Shown one piece after another: positions 49,119 to 56,892 of a stretch of 64,000 bases of DNA. The position numbers and the translations under genes are program-made. The number at the start of each line of letters is the position of its first letter. Positions within the stretch are counted from its first letter, which is position 1. The notes under the pieces were generated by a model. It was not told where the DNA came from and searched no databases. It was given only the letters and a program-made list of their open reading frames with translations. Source of the stretch: Clostridia bacterium (GTDB lineage: Bacteria; Bacillota; Clostridia; Christensenellales; CAG-138); contig JAFXVP010000052.1 of the NCBI GenBank assembly GCA_017524445.1, positions 38,818 through 102,817 of the forward strand, in the 5' to 3' direction.

Positions 49119-49685
49119 TCAGTTCATGTTAACCAACTGCTTCACTAAAACAGGATACATCGAGTCCCTTTGAAGCATTTCTTTTAGATCATGCGGAGCG
49201 TATTCTTCAGCACACCGTAAGGAGTTTTCACATAACGGTATGCGGATTGCATCTCGATTCCACGTATAATCCGATTTCTTCATGCCCATCTGTCCGTATT
49301 TGCGTTCACTAGGAATGTTCTCCTTTGCGAGATAGATGTAATACTGCGCAGACGCTCCCATCGGAACGACACTGATTCCCAGTTCTTTTGCTTCGCTCCA
49401 ATGGATATCCCTGTTCCTTTTGCGGATAACGCCATGAACATGAAACCCTTTCTCGTCTATCCACGTTTTATCTATATATTGTATGCTGAATACAATGCAA
49501 ATGATTAATGCAAGCAGACCTGCAATTTCAAAAAGCACTACAGCTACGGGTTCTTGCAGCTCTCCATCGATTACCATTACAAATGGAAACCAAATTAATG
49601 CTGATGCGAAAAACAATATGCAAAAGCCAAACATGAAAAGCATATGAGAATCACGGTAACTTATACTTTTTGATCGCTTAGTCAT
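49119..49685 (-). CDS. AT-rich membrane protein of unknown function
   Basis: The product is 188 residues with two membrane helices (about 16-40 and 46-70), then a soluble domain of PH-like pattern (KTWIDEKGFHVHGVIRKRNRDIHWSEAKELG). The codon use is far more AT-rich than any neighbour (for example AAT, ATT and TTA runs), and family D repeats lie on both sides. That suggests acquisition by transfer. The ATG has AAATGGAGGAGATTAATA upstream. No family recognised. Confidence 0.72.
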   Translation of the reverse strand: MTKRSKSISYRDSHMLFMFGFCILFFASALIWFPFVMVIDGELQEPVAVVLFEIAGLLALIICIVFSIQYIDKTWIDEKGFHVHGVIRKRNRDIHWSEAKELGISVVPMGASAQYYIYLAKENIPSERKYGQMGMKKSDYTWNRDAIRIPLCENSLRCAEEYAPHDLKEMLQRDSMYPVLVKQLVNMN

Positions 49686-50037
49686 TATTAATCTCCTCCA
49701 TTTCTATTCTTTGTCAAATAGAAGACGTGTGTCAACGGGACGGTTCTCTTGACACGTTTTTCCATGCCCTTCGTGTGTCAATAGAACAACCATGCTCCGG
49801 CGAGCGGACACATATACACCATGCAGACGAAATATCGAATTCATCCCACGCTAACCGTTCCCTTGACACCCTCAAATGTTGTCAAGAGAACCGTCCCCTT
49901 GACAACTCCAGATTGTGTAGAGCAATTCCTTAATGAACGGTTGACGGCTTTAGAGTGATAAATTCCGGTTTGTCGGAATGAAACGGATTTGAACCTTCCG
50001 GGAAGTACTTCTTTCTCGGAAGGTTTTTGTTTGCCTA
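49686..50037. other. Non-coding gap with family D repeats and a hairpin
   Basis: Family D copies lie at 49728-49755 (inverse orientation, GTGTCAACGGGACGGTTCTC then TTGACACG), at about 49775-49790 (partial) and at 49878-49908 (GTTGTCAAGAGAACCGTCCC then CTTGACAAC). A hairpin AACCTTCCG / CGGAAGGTT at 49992-50025 followed by TTTGTTTG looks like a terminator, but no gene ends near it on the plus strand. No coding sequence is visible. Confidence 0.6.
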
Positions 50038-50150
50038 AAGCGCACGTATCACCGCCGCATGGCGGTGTATAAGTGCGCTCTTATGGAAAAAAGAGGCTTC
50101 CCCTTGAGGGGAAGGCCTTTGGATGCGTTTGAAAACCACCTTTTAGAGAG
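50038..50150. repeat. Structured element E, second copy, with family B half
   Basis: GCGCAC-GTAT-CACCGCC-GCAT-GGCGGTG-TATAA-GTGCGC forms a nested two-level hairpin. It is followed by CTTCCCCTTGAGGGGAAG and TTTGAAAACCACC, the same layout as 35640-35860. Confidence 0.7.
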
Positions 50151-50181
50151 CGCCTCTTCGGAGCCCTTTTACTGTGTTTGT

Positions 50182-50712
50182 TCAGGACAGCGCCGCGGCA
50201 ATTTCGTCGAGCGAGTGCGCAAAGGTGATGCCTTTTAGCTTTTCCGGCGTGGAAAGCTCCGAGGAAAGCATCTGATCAAGGAGCAGCTTCAATCCCGTAT
50301 AATAGCCGTTCAGATCGTAGAGGATGCACGGCGCGGAAAGATGATGCAGCGCGACCTTGCTCATGATCTCCGCGATCTCCTCGAGCGTGCCCGTGCCGCC
50401 CGGAAACGCGATGAACGCGTCGCCGAGCTCGATCATCTTTGCCTTGCGCTCGGACATGTCCTGCGTGACGTACAGCGTGGTGATATCGTCGTAGACAAAG
50501 CCCGCGTCCACGAAGAATTTCGGCTCGACGCCCGTGACCTTGCCGCCCGAAGCGAGTACGCTTTCCGCGAGCATGCCCATCAGCCCGCAGCGGGACCCGC
50601 CGTACACGAGATCGTGTCCGTTTTCGCCGATCCACGCGCCGAGCGCGCGCACCGCTTCTTCCAGCGCGGGATCGTTGCCCGGCGTCGATCCGAGATAAAC
50701 CGTGATATTCAT
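50182..50712 (-). CDS. LOG-family protein (TIGR00730), putative nucleoside phosphate hydrolase
   Basis: The product is 176 residues. It begins MNITVYLGSTPGNDPALEEA, has GYGG-like loop LVYGGSRCGLMGMLAESVL, and the family signature PGGTGTLEEIAEIM at about 104-117. LOG enzymes cleave the glycosidic bond of nucleoside 5'-monophosphates, releasing a base and ribose 5-phosphate. The physiological substrate in clostridia is not settled. No operon partners. The upstream ATG lies just before a family A array. Confidence 0.9.
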   Translation of the reverse strand: MNITVYLGSTPGNDPALEEAVRALGAWIGENGHDLVYGGSRCGLMGMLAESVLASGGKVTGVEPKFFVDAGFVYDDITTLYVTQDMSERKAKMIELGDAFIAFPGGTGTLEEIAEIMSKVALHHLSAPCILYDLNGYYTGLKLLLDQMLSSELSTPEKLKGITFAHSLDEIAAALS

Positions 50713-50719
50713 ATGACCT

Positions 50720-50823
50720 CCATGCGGCTCCGCCGCAATTCATGTGCGTCTGCACAATTCACGACGCCGTAGGCGTCAATTCATGTCCGTAGGACAATTC
50801 ACGCGCAAAGCGCAATTCATGAC
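50720..50823. repeat. Family A mini-hairpin array
   Basis: Five units in 100 bases: GCGG-CTC-CGCCGC (imperfect), TGTGC-GTC-TGCACA, GACGCC-GTA-GGCGTC, GTCC-GTA-GGAC and GCGC-AAA-GCGC with AATTCATG or AATTCACG between. Confidence 0.82.
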
Positions 50824-50828
50824 GTCAG

Positions 50829-50892
50829 CCAACCCCCTCATCAGTCACCTGACGGTGCCAGCTTCTCCACCCTGAAAGGGGGAGAAGCCTAT
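50829..50892. repeat. Family B half repeat
   Basis: CAACCCCCTCATCAGTCACC leads to CAGCTTCTCCACCCTGAAAG and a GGGGGAGAAG arm. A lone family A unit (CAATTCACGCCCGCAAGGGC) follows at about 50955-50975. Confidence 0.65.
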
Positions 50893-50982
50893 GCATGGGC
50901 GCGTCTTAACCTCGCCGCGCTTCCTTGAACGGTTGGTCCCAATATGACATCAGCCAATTCACGCCCGCAAGGGCAATTCATC

Positions 50983-51324
50983 TTACCCCCTCCGTGCTTC
51001 GCGAAGCGGCTGATCCCAGTACACCGTGCCGCCCGCCTGACGGCAAAGCGCGTCGATATCCTCGCGGAAGGTCTCCAAAAGCACTGCCTCGCGCTTTCTT
51101 GAACGCCTGCCCGGCGCCTCGTACAGCACGTCGGAATAGTACGCGTCATAAGACACCGCAAAGTCGTTCTCGTCGATGTGCGGGAAGAATGTCACCGCCG
51201 CCTCGTAGCGCACCGTGCCGTTTTCACTCGTGGCGATCAGCATGACCAGCGCCGCGTGACGGTGGATGCTGTTTGCGACGCAGTCCGCCGCAAAATACTG
51301 TTCGTATACGTTGACCGTTATCAT
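50983..51324 (-). CDS. Protein of unknown function, 113 residues
   Basis: The start reads MITVNVYEQYFAADCVANSI. ERxAGAGAG-like upstream sequence is AAAGAGAGGAATCT, so the ATG is acceptable. The protein has a strand-rich middle (VRYEAAVTFFPHIDENDFAV) and a basic tail (APGRRSRKREAVLLETFRED). No membrane segment. I recognise no family, but the codon pattern is that of neighbouring genes and it is flanked by repeats on both sides. Confidence 0.62.
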   Translation of the reverse strand: MITVNVYEQYFAADCVANSIHRHAALVMLIATSENGTVRYEAAVTFFPHIDENDFAVSYDAYYSDVLYEAPGRRSRKREAVLLETFREDIDALCRQAGGTVYWDQPLREARRG

Positions 51325-51338
51325 AGATTCCTCTCTTT

Positions 51339-51400
51339 CATGCGGCAGCGCCGCAATTCATGTCCTTAAGGCAATTCACGCACTGCAGGCGCAATTCATT
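51339..51400. repeat. Family A array
   Basis: Units GCGGC-AGC-GCCGC, TCCTTAAGG (imperfect) and GCACTGCAGGCGC (imperfect) with AATTCATG or AATTCACG between. Confidence 0.68.
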
Positions 51401-51425
51401 CATCCGCGAAAGCGAACGCTTTCTG

Positions 51426-51755
51426 CGTGTTCCCCTCATCCGCCTGACGGCAGCTTCCCCCCAGGGGGAAGGCAAGAATCGGAGGCTTCCCCTCGAGGGG
51501 AAGCTCCGCCGCAGGCGGTGATGAGGTGGCCTCATGCTGCAAAGCACCATTCATCCGAAAGATCCTTCGGCTTCGCCTCAGGATGACACAGAGGCGCGCT
51601 GCAGGCGTCAATTCATCCATCCGCGAAAGCGGATGCTTTCTGCGTATCCCCCTCATCCGCCTGACGGCGTATACACTTCGCTGCGCTTCGTTTCATCGGT
51701 GCCGTCGCGCGTCAGGTCGCGCGTCGCCTTCTCTTCCCCCCAGGGGGAAGGCTTT
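51426..51755. repeat. Family B repeats with TCATCCTGAGG fragment
   Basis: Two family B copies lie here. 51430-51530 starts CCCCTCATCCGCCTGACGG and ends CCGCCGCAGGCGGTGATGAGG. 51649-51755 starts CCCCTCATCCGCCTGACGGC, holds a GTCGCGCGTCAGGTCGCGCG insertion like the one at 744-1014, and ends CCCAGGGGGAAGGC. Between them (51556-51590) lies a piece of the AGGATGACA repeat and one family A unit. No gene seen. Confidence 0.7.
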
Positions 51756-51770
51756 TGGAAGCGCATGCGC

Positions 51771-52826
51771 CTACACGACCACCTCGTACGCGTCTTTTTC
51801 GCCGTAGCGGGAAAGCTCGTACGGGCTGAAGATCCCCCGATCGGTGACGACGCCGGTCACCAGCTCCGGCGGAGTCACGTCGAACGCCGGATAGTAGCCC
51901 TTGACGCCGTCGCGCGCGGTCTTCACGCCCATCGCCTCAAGCACGAACGCCGGATCGCGGAACTCGATCTTCACATCGCTTGCCTTCGGATGCACCGTGT
52001 CCGGCACGCCGGTGACGTAATACGGCACGCCGAGGTGCTTTGCCGCGATCGCGATCTGGAACGTGCCGACCTTGTTGATGACGTGTCCGTCCATCGTGAT
52101 CGCGTCCGCCGCCGAGGTGAACACGTCCACATGCTCGCGCTGCATGACGAACGCCGGCATATTGTCCGTGATGACGGTCACGTCGAAGCCCATCTCGTAA
52201 CAGACCGTTGCGGTGAGCCGCGCGCCCTGAAAATACGGGCGCGTTTCGGGACAGAAGATGCGAAGCCGCTTGCCCCGCGCTTTTGCTTCGCGCAGCATCA
52301 TGCCGACGATCGTTTCCGCAAAGCACTGCGTGAGGATCGTGCCGTCGTCCGGGAACTTGTCCACCAAAAGCGTTGCGATCTTCGCAATCTTTTCATAGCG
52401 GCTGTCGTTTGCCTCGATCGCACGGCGTTTGATCGCCGCGTCGACCGGCTCGCCGCTTTTCCACGCCGCGTCCGCCGCTTCGAGCATCGTTTCGCATACG
52501 CGCGCCATGCGCTTTGCGGTCGTGGGACGGGCGTTGGAGATGCGTTCCGCCGCCGTTTTCAGAAACGCGCGCTGTTTCTCTTCGCTCCTGTCGCGGCATT
52601 CATACGCCGCAAGCGCCATGCCCATTGCCGCCGCGGGATAGGGTCCCGCGCTCTGCGTGACCATGTCCGTGATCGCCTGTGCCACCTCGCCGTAATGACG
52701 GCACGTCACGAACGACACCGTGCGCGGGTAGCAGCGCCGGTCGAGGATGCGCACCGCGCCGTCCTCATACCACGCGACGTTTTCGTATTGCAGCATAAAC
52801 GCAAGATCGTGATCGGGTCTTTTCAT
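51771..52826 (-). CDS. mtnA: S-methyl-5-thioribose-1-phosphate isomerase-like protein (eIF2B alpha family)
   Basis: The product is 351 residues, the family length. Motifs: GAYPAAAMGMALAAYE-like (GPYPAAAMGMALAAYEC), NARPTTAKRMARVCETM, the catalytic Cys in RIFCPETRPYFQGARLTA and catalytic Asp in VTVITDNMPAFVMQREHVDV, then AKHLGVPYYVTGVPDTV. It would convert methylthioribose 1-phosphate to methylthioribulose 1-phosphate in the methionine salvage path. Other mtn genes are absent here. The related ribose-1,5-bisphosphate isomerases share the same fold and cannot be excluded. The ATG at 52824-52826 has AGGAGGAATGCCG upstream. The long open frame beyond it is antisense to the next gene. Confidence 0.85.
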   Translation of the reverse strand: MKRPDHDLAFMLQYENVAWYEDGAVRILDRRCYPRTVSFVTCRHYGEVAQAITDMVTQSAGPYPAAAMGMALAAYECRDRSEEKQRAFLKTAAERISNARPTTAKRMARVCETMLEAADAAWKSGEPVDAAIKRRAIEANDSRYEKIAKIATLLVDKFPDDGTILTQCFAETIVGMMLREAKARGKRLRIFCPETRPYFQGARLTATVCYEMGFDVTVITDNMPAFVMQREHVDVFTSAADAITMDGHVINKVGTFQIAIAAKHLGVPYYVTGVPDTVHPKASDVKIEFRDPAFVLEAMGVKTARDGVKGYYPAFDVTPPELVTGVVTDRGIFSPYELSRYGEKDAYEVVV

Positions 52827-52900
52827 CGGCATTCCTCCTGTTTTGATTATAAAGCCGAACCGCGCCTGTGTCCATTGCTTTTTACAAAAATATATCTTTC

Positions 52901-52929
52901 TTGCAATGTGCAACCTTTTGGGGTATAAT
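52901..52929 (+). promoter_or_regulatory. Promoter of the cystatin-like lipoprotein gene
   Basis: TTGCAA at 52901-52906 and TATAAT at 52924-52929 with a 17-base spacer, 44 bases before the ATG. Confidence 0.88.
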
Positions 52930-52973
52930 ACGGTATATCTTATGTACGACAAAAAACGAAAGGAATTGATAAA

Positions 52974-54506
52974 ATGAAAAAACTGATTGCAATCATGCTT
53001 TGCGCGCTGCTGCTCGTCACGGCGATCGCATGCTCCAAGAAGCCGGAACCGTCGCCCGCACCTGTGGATGAAACGGAATTGCCCGAAACCGGCGAAACGG
53101 AATCGGAGCCCGAACCGATCACGGAACCGCGTTCCGGCGGCTGGGCGGTCGCGGAGGATCCTTCCCTGACCGACGCGCTTCGCGCGATCTTTGAAAAGGG
53201 AATGACGGAACTTGTCGGCGTCAATTATACCCCTGTCGCACTTTTGGGCACGCAGGTCGTTGCGGGAACGAACTACTGCTTCCTCGCACAGGGAACGGTG
53301 GTCTATCCCGACGCCGCGCCGAAGTTTATGATCGTGTATCTCTATGAGGATCTGTCCGGCGCCGTATCGGTGATGGATATCGAAGACCTGCCGATCGTCG
53401 CCGGAGACGACGGAAAGCTTTCCGTGCCCGCCGAGCCCGGTACGCTGATGGGCGGCTGGACGTACGCGGATTCGTTCGAGGTCACAGACGAGATGAAGGC
53501 GAAGCTCGAAAAGGCGCTTTCCGGGATGACCGGCGCGTCGTATGAGCCGATCGCCAATCTCGGCACGCAGGTCGTTGCGGGACTCAACCGCTGCCTGCTC
53601 TGCAAGGTCACGCCGGTCGTTCCCGACCCCGTTCCCCACTTTGCGCTCGTTTACGTCTATGAGGATCTCGAGGGCGGCGCGGAACTGAACAACGTCGTCG
53701 ACTACGACATCGATATGCCGCAGGAAGCGCCGGAAGCGGACGCCGAAGCCGAAACTGCTCCCGAAACCGAAGCGGATCCCGAAGCCGAAGCTGCTCCCGA
53801 AGCCGAAACGAATCCCGAAGCCGAAACGAATCCCGAAGCGGAAGCCGAAGCTGCCAATGAGCCGATCGTGCTGCCGGAGCTGCCGAACGAACCGGAACCC
53901 GCGGTTTCCGGCGGCTGGGCGGTTGCGGAGGATCCCGCTATGGACGACGCGCGTTCCGCGATCTTTGCAAAGGCTCTTGAACAGCTTGTCGGCGTGAACT
54001 ACGTTCCGGTCGCGTGCCTCGGCACGCAGATCGTTGCGGGCATGAACTACTGCTTCCTCGCGAAAGCTACGGTCGTTTACCCCGACGCGCAGCCGAAGCC
54101 CGTTCTGGTCTACGTCTATGAGGACCTTTCGGGCAACGCGACGCTGATGAATATTGCCGACATGCCGATCGTCCCGGGCGACGGCGCCGTCACCGTGCCG
54201 GAAGCCGAAACGCTCTCGGGCGGCTGGGCGTACGCGGAATCGACCGAAGTCACCGCCGAGATGAAGGACCGTCTTGCAAAGGCGATCGAAGGCATGGACG
54301 GCGCGGCGTATAAGCCGATCGCCAACCTCGGTACGCAGGTCGTTGCGGGAACGAACCGCTGCCTGCTCTGCAAGGTCACGCCGGTCGTGCCGAACGCCGT
54401 TTCCCACTACGCGCTCGTGTACGTCTATGAGAACCTCGAAGGCGGCGCGGAGCTTCTGAACGTGATCGATTTCGATTGCGGCGCGCTCTGCACCTACGGT
54501 GCATAA
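52974..54506 (+). CDS. Lipoprotein with four cystatin-like domains
   Basis: The product is 510 residues. MKKLIAIMLCALLLVTAIAC gives a lipobox with Cys20. Four repeats of about 85-90 residues follow at 55-140, 159-247, 312-400 and 415-505, arranged as two similar pairs with a 60-residue Glu/Ala/Pro linker (about 250-310) in between. Each has GGW, an amphipathic helix, and the loop Q-V/I-VAG (94-98, 199-203, 352-356, 455-459) followed by N-x-C and two strands. QVVAG is the first hairpin motif of cystatins, and the strand order fits a cystatin fold. Bacterial cystatin-like lipoproteins might inhibit papain-type proteases, possibly host enzymes. That activity is inferred only. Confidence 0.78.
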   Translation: MKKLIAIMLCALLLVTAIACSKKPEPSPAPVDETELPETGETESEPEPITEPRSGGWAVAEDPSLTDALRAIFEKGMTELVGVNYTPVALLGTQVVAGTNYCFLAQGTVVYPDAAPKFMIVYLYEDLSGAVSVMDIEDLPIVAGDDGKLSVPAEPGTLMGGWTYADSFEVTDEMKAKLEKALSGMTGASYEPIANLGTQVVAGLNRCLLCKVTPVVPDPVPHFALVYVYEDLEGGAELNNVVDYDIDMPQEAPEADAEAETAPETEADPEAEAAPEAETNPEAETNPEAEAEAANEPIVLPELPNEPEPAVSGGWAVAEDPAMDDARSAIFAKALEQLVGVNYVPVACLGTQIVAGMNYCFLAKATVVYPDAQPKPVLVYVYEDLSGNATLMNIADMPIVPGDGAVTVPEAETLSGGWAYAESTEVTAEMKDRLAKAIEGMDGAAYKPIANLGTQVVAGTNRCLLCKVTPVVPNAVSHYALVYVYENLEGGAELLNVIDFDCGALCTYGA

Positions 54507-54511
54507 ACATT

Positions 54512-54550
54512 CAGCCGGTTGAAAAACAAGTTTTCAACCGGCTGGTTTTT
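54512..54550 (+). terminator. Terminator of the cystatin-like gene
   Basis: A 14-bp stem CAGCCGGTTGAAAA / TTTTCAACCGGCTG has loop ACAAG and is followed by GTTTTT. Confidence 0.92.
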
Positions 54551-54590
54551 CAGGACCGTCTAATATCCTTTGGATTCCCACTACGCTATC

Positions 54591-54634
54591 GCTTCGTTAC
54601 AGAGGAAGATCGCGCGCTTCCCGCGCGTACCATC
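54591..54634 (-). repeat. Family C element, reverse orientation
   Basis: CTTCGTTACAGAGGAAGATC followed by GCGCGCTTCCCGCGCGTACC, the complement of the copies at 8003 and 10611. Confidence 0.75.
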
Positions 54635-54654
54635 GGGCGACGGTCCTGCAAGGT

Positions 54655-54772
54655 GTCAATTTCACCGCGCATGTCGCTGAAATTGACGGATTATAATGTT
54701 GGAAACAGCAACGCGTCAGATCCGCCGCGCATGTCGCCGGATCTGACTTATTTTTATATTGGAAAAACAGGC
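54655..54772. repeat. Tandem hairpin pair with identical loops and different stems (family F)
   Basis: Hairpin 1 (54655-54687) is GTCAATTTCA-loop-TGAAATTGAC, hairpin 2 (54715-54747) is GTCAGATCCG-loop-CGGATCTGAC, exactly 60 bases apart. The 13-base loop CCGCGCATGTCGC is identical in both. The stems are fully paired although they share only the GTCA ends. The 3' flanks are also related (ATTATAATGTTGGAAAC and TTATTTTTATATTGGAAAA). Confidence 0.85.
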
Positions 54773-54787
54773 GAAATCGGTTATACT
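54759..54787 (+). promoter_or_regulatory. Promoter of the SDR-SPFH pair, borrowed from the repeat
   Basis: TTGGAA at 54759-54764, which lies in the 3' flank of hairpin 2, and TATACT at 54782-54787 with a 17-base spacer. Confidence 0.7.
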
Positions 54788-54814
54788 GTACAAAACACCC
54801 TTTCGGAGGAACCT

Positions 54815-55576
54815 ATGAATATCGCAGTCATTACCGGCGCGTCCAGCGGCATGGGCAGAGATTTTGTAAAGGCGATCGACAAGGCGTACGCGCTCGACGA
54901 GCTTTGGGTGATCGCAAGAAGAAGCGAGCGGCTCGAATCGCTGAAATCCGAGTGCAGAACGCCGGTCCGCGCACTTGATTGGGACCTTTCCGCGCCCGAA
55001 AACCTGCACGCGTACAAGGCGCTTCTCGAATCGGAGCAGCCGAACATCCGCCTGCTTGTCAACGCGGCGGGTTACGGGCTGTTCGGCGCGTGCGGGGAGA
55101 TGGACGCGGACAATCAGCTCGGCATCGTCGCGCTGAACGATTCGGCGCTTTCCGCGATGTGCCTTTATTCGCTTCCGTACATGGAGCGCGGCGACGCTAT
55201 TATAAACCTCGGCTCCAATTCGAGCTGGCAGCCCGTGCCTTATATGACGGTCTACGCCGCCTCGAAGGCGTACGTATTGAGTTTTTCCCGCGCGCTCGGC
55301 CGCGAGCTGAAAACCCGCGGCGTCCACGTCATGTGCGTCTGCCCCGGCTGGATCAAAACCGAATTCTTCGACCGCGCGAAGCACGACGACACGATCCGTT
55401 ATTTCGACCGTTGGTACACATCCGAGCAGGTCGTGGAACGTGCCATGAAGGACCTTAAAAAGAAAAAGACCGTCTCGATCCTCGGGCTGCCGGTGCGGAT
55501 GCAGGTACGGCTTGTAAAGCTTTTACCGGTGAATATGGTCATGAATACCTGGTGCAGACAGCAGGGAAAGGAATAA
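54815..55576 (+). CDS. Short-chain dehydrogenase/reductase
   Basis: The product is 253 residues. NAD(P) motif VITGASSGMGRDF is at 5-17, and ARRSERLES at the end of the second strand suggests NADP(H). LVNAAGYGLFG, NLGSNSSWQPVPYMTVYAASKAYV carries the catalytic Ser, Tyr and Lys (YxxxK in YAASK). VCPGWIKTEFF follows. Oxidises or reduces an alcohol or keto group. The substrate is unknown. TCGGAGGAACCT precedes the ATG. The SPFH gene begins 2 bases after its stop, so they are cotranscribed. Confidence 0.9.
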   Translation: MNIAVITGASSGMGRDFVKAIDKAYALDELWVIARRSERLESLKSECRTPVRALDWDLSAPENLHAYKALLESEQPNIRLLVNAAGYGLFGACGEMDADNQLGIVALNDSALSAMCLYSLPYMERGDAIINLGSNSSWQPVPYMTVYAASKAYVLSFSRALGRELKTRGVHVMCVCPGWIKTEFFDRAKHDDTIRYFDRWYTSEQVVERAMKDLKKKKTVSILGLPVRMQVRLVKLLPVNMVMNTWCRQQGKE

Positions 55577-55578
55577 AT

Positions 55579-56472
55579 ATGGGCGTCATTCGGGCGATCG
55601 CAAGTACATTCGGCAGCATCGCGAAGGAGCAGTGGAAGGAAGCGTTCTTTATGGACGCGCTCCCGATCGATATTTTGATGGCGCGCGGACACAAGCATGT
55701 TTCGGCTCGAAGCACGAACGGCCGCGTGGACGATGAGGTCATCACAAGCGGTTCGCTGCTGTCCGTCGCGGACGGACAGGCGCTCGTCGTGGTCTCGCAC
55801 GGAAAAGTCGTGAACGTGATAACCGATCCCGGTGAGCATGAGTTTATCGATCCCGACCGTCCCGCGGGGCCCAAAGGATTCTTTCGCATCGTCATTGAGC
55901 GCGTGGGCTTCGGCGGCGGCGACGTGCAGCCGTTCCGCGACCGGGTCTATTATATCAACACCAAGGAATGTCACGGCAACCGGTTCGAAATGCCCGCGCC
56001 GGTTACAATCCGCGCGCGCGACGACAATATGGACGCGGATTTCGACCTGTCCGTGTCGCTTGCGGGCGTGTATTCCTACCGTGTCGAGGACCCCTCCGCG
56101 CTGTACCGCGCGATCGGCAACGTCGCGGAGCAATATCGGCGCGAGGAATTGAAGCCGCAGCTTGACGCGGAGATCGTCTCCGCGCTCGGTACCGCCGTAG
56201 GCGAGCTGTTCCGAAGCGGAATCCGTCCGCATGAGCTTCCGGCGCATGTGAACGACCTTGCGGCGTATGCCGCAGACGCGGTCAGAGAATCGTTTTTGAA
56301 GCGCTTCGGGCTCGGGACGCTCTCGATCGCGTTCGACACGCTTATGATCCATGAGATCCGGATGCTCAAAAACGCACAGCGCGCGGCGATCCTCCGCGAT
56401 CCCGCGATGGCCGCGGCGACGCTCGTCGACGCGACTGCGGAAGCGCTGCGAGACGTCGCGGGACGCGATTGA
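55579..56472 (+). CDS. SPFH-domain protein, second YdjI-like paralogue without zinc ribbons
   Basis: The product is 297 residues. It aligns by eye with the first 290 residues of the protein at 42027 (DQWKEFFYCEALPKDVLV versus EQWKEAFFMDALPIDILM, and KAAQRAAINRDPTMAAATM versus KNAQRAAILRDPAMAAATL). It ends at the SPFH domain, so the linker and zinc ribbons are missing. It has no YdjG or TPM neighbours and is coupled to an SDR gene instead. Likely membrane-associated ring protein of unknown function. Confidence 0.82.
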   Translation: MGVIRAIASTFGSIAKEQWKEAFFMDALPIDILMARGHKHVSARSTNGRVDDEVITSGSLLSVADGQALVVVSHGKVVNVITDPGEHEFIDPDRPAGPKGFFRIVIERVGFGGGDVQPFRDRVYYINTKECHGNRFEMPAPVTIRARDDNMDADFDLSVSLAGVYSYRVEDPSALYRAIGNVAEQYRREELKPQLDAEIVSALGTAVGELFRSGIRPHELPAHVNDLAAYAADAVRESFLKRFGLGTLSIAFDTLMIHEIRMLKNAQRAAILRDPAMAAATLVDATAEALRDVAGRD

Positions 56473-56524
56473 TCCAAGCAGCGAAAAAGTGAATATTAAG
56501 AAGCTGCGATTCTTAACATCCCCC

Positions 56525-56890
56525 TTTTCAATGAATTGCGGCTTTGCCGCGTGAATTGGCTCCGCCGTGAATGATCCGGATTGTCCGTAGGGGCGGATAT
56601 TATCCGCCCGTGAAACCAGAAGAACGGGAAGATGGTATCTTCCCCTACGGTTGTCATGACAGGAAGGTTTTCCGGACGGAAAATCAACATTACATAGGTA
56701 GATCGCGCGCTTCCACAAGCTCCACTTCGTTACGGCGGTATGTCGCGCGTTTCTCGCGCGTAACATCGCGCGTACCATCATGACGGCTTTTCTGTCAATT
56801 CATGTGCCGCTGTAGGGGGCGACGTCCCCGGCGCCCCGTTTACAATTCATGTCCGCAGGACAATTCACGGAGCGAAGCGAGAATTCATTA
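56525..56890. repeat. Mixed repeat block (families A, C and GGGCGGAT palindrome)
   Basis: Reverse family A units lie at about 56528-56572 (GAATTGCGGC-TTT-GCCGC, GAATTGGC). The palindrome GGGCGGATATTATCCGCCC is at 56591-56609, like the pair near 26.8 kb. A disrupted family C copy is at about 56697-56775, and forward family A units at 56793-56885 include GTCC-GCA-GGAC and a CCGCTGTAGGGGGCGACGTC insertion. No gene visible in 56473-56941. Confidence 0.65.
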
Positions 56891-56892
56891 AG

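Noticed and set aside
51771..54407. 878-residue fusion of an mtnA-like protein with a long N-terminal extension
   Set aside because: The extension is antisense to the cystatin-like lipoprotein gene and runs through its promoter. The ATG at 52824-52826 with AGGAGG is the natural start.
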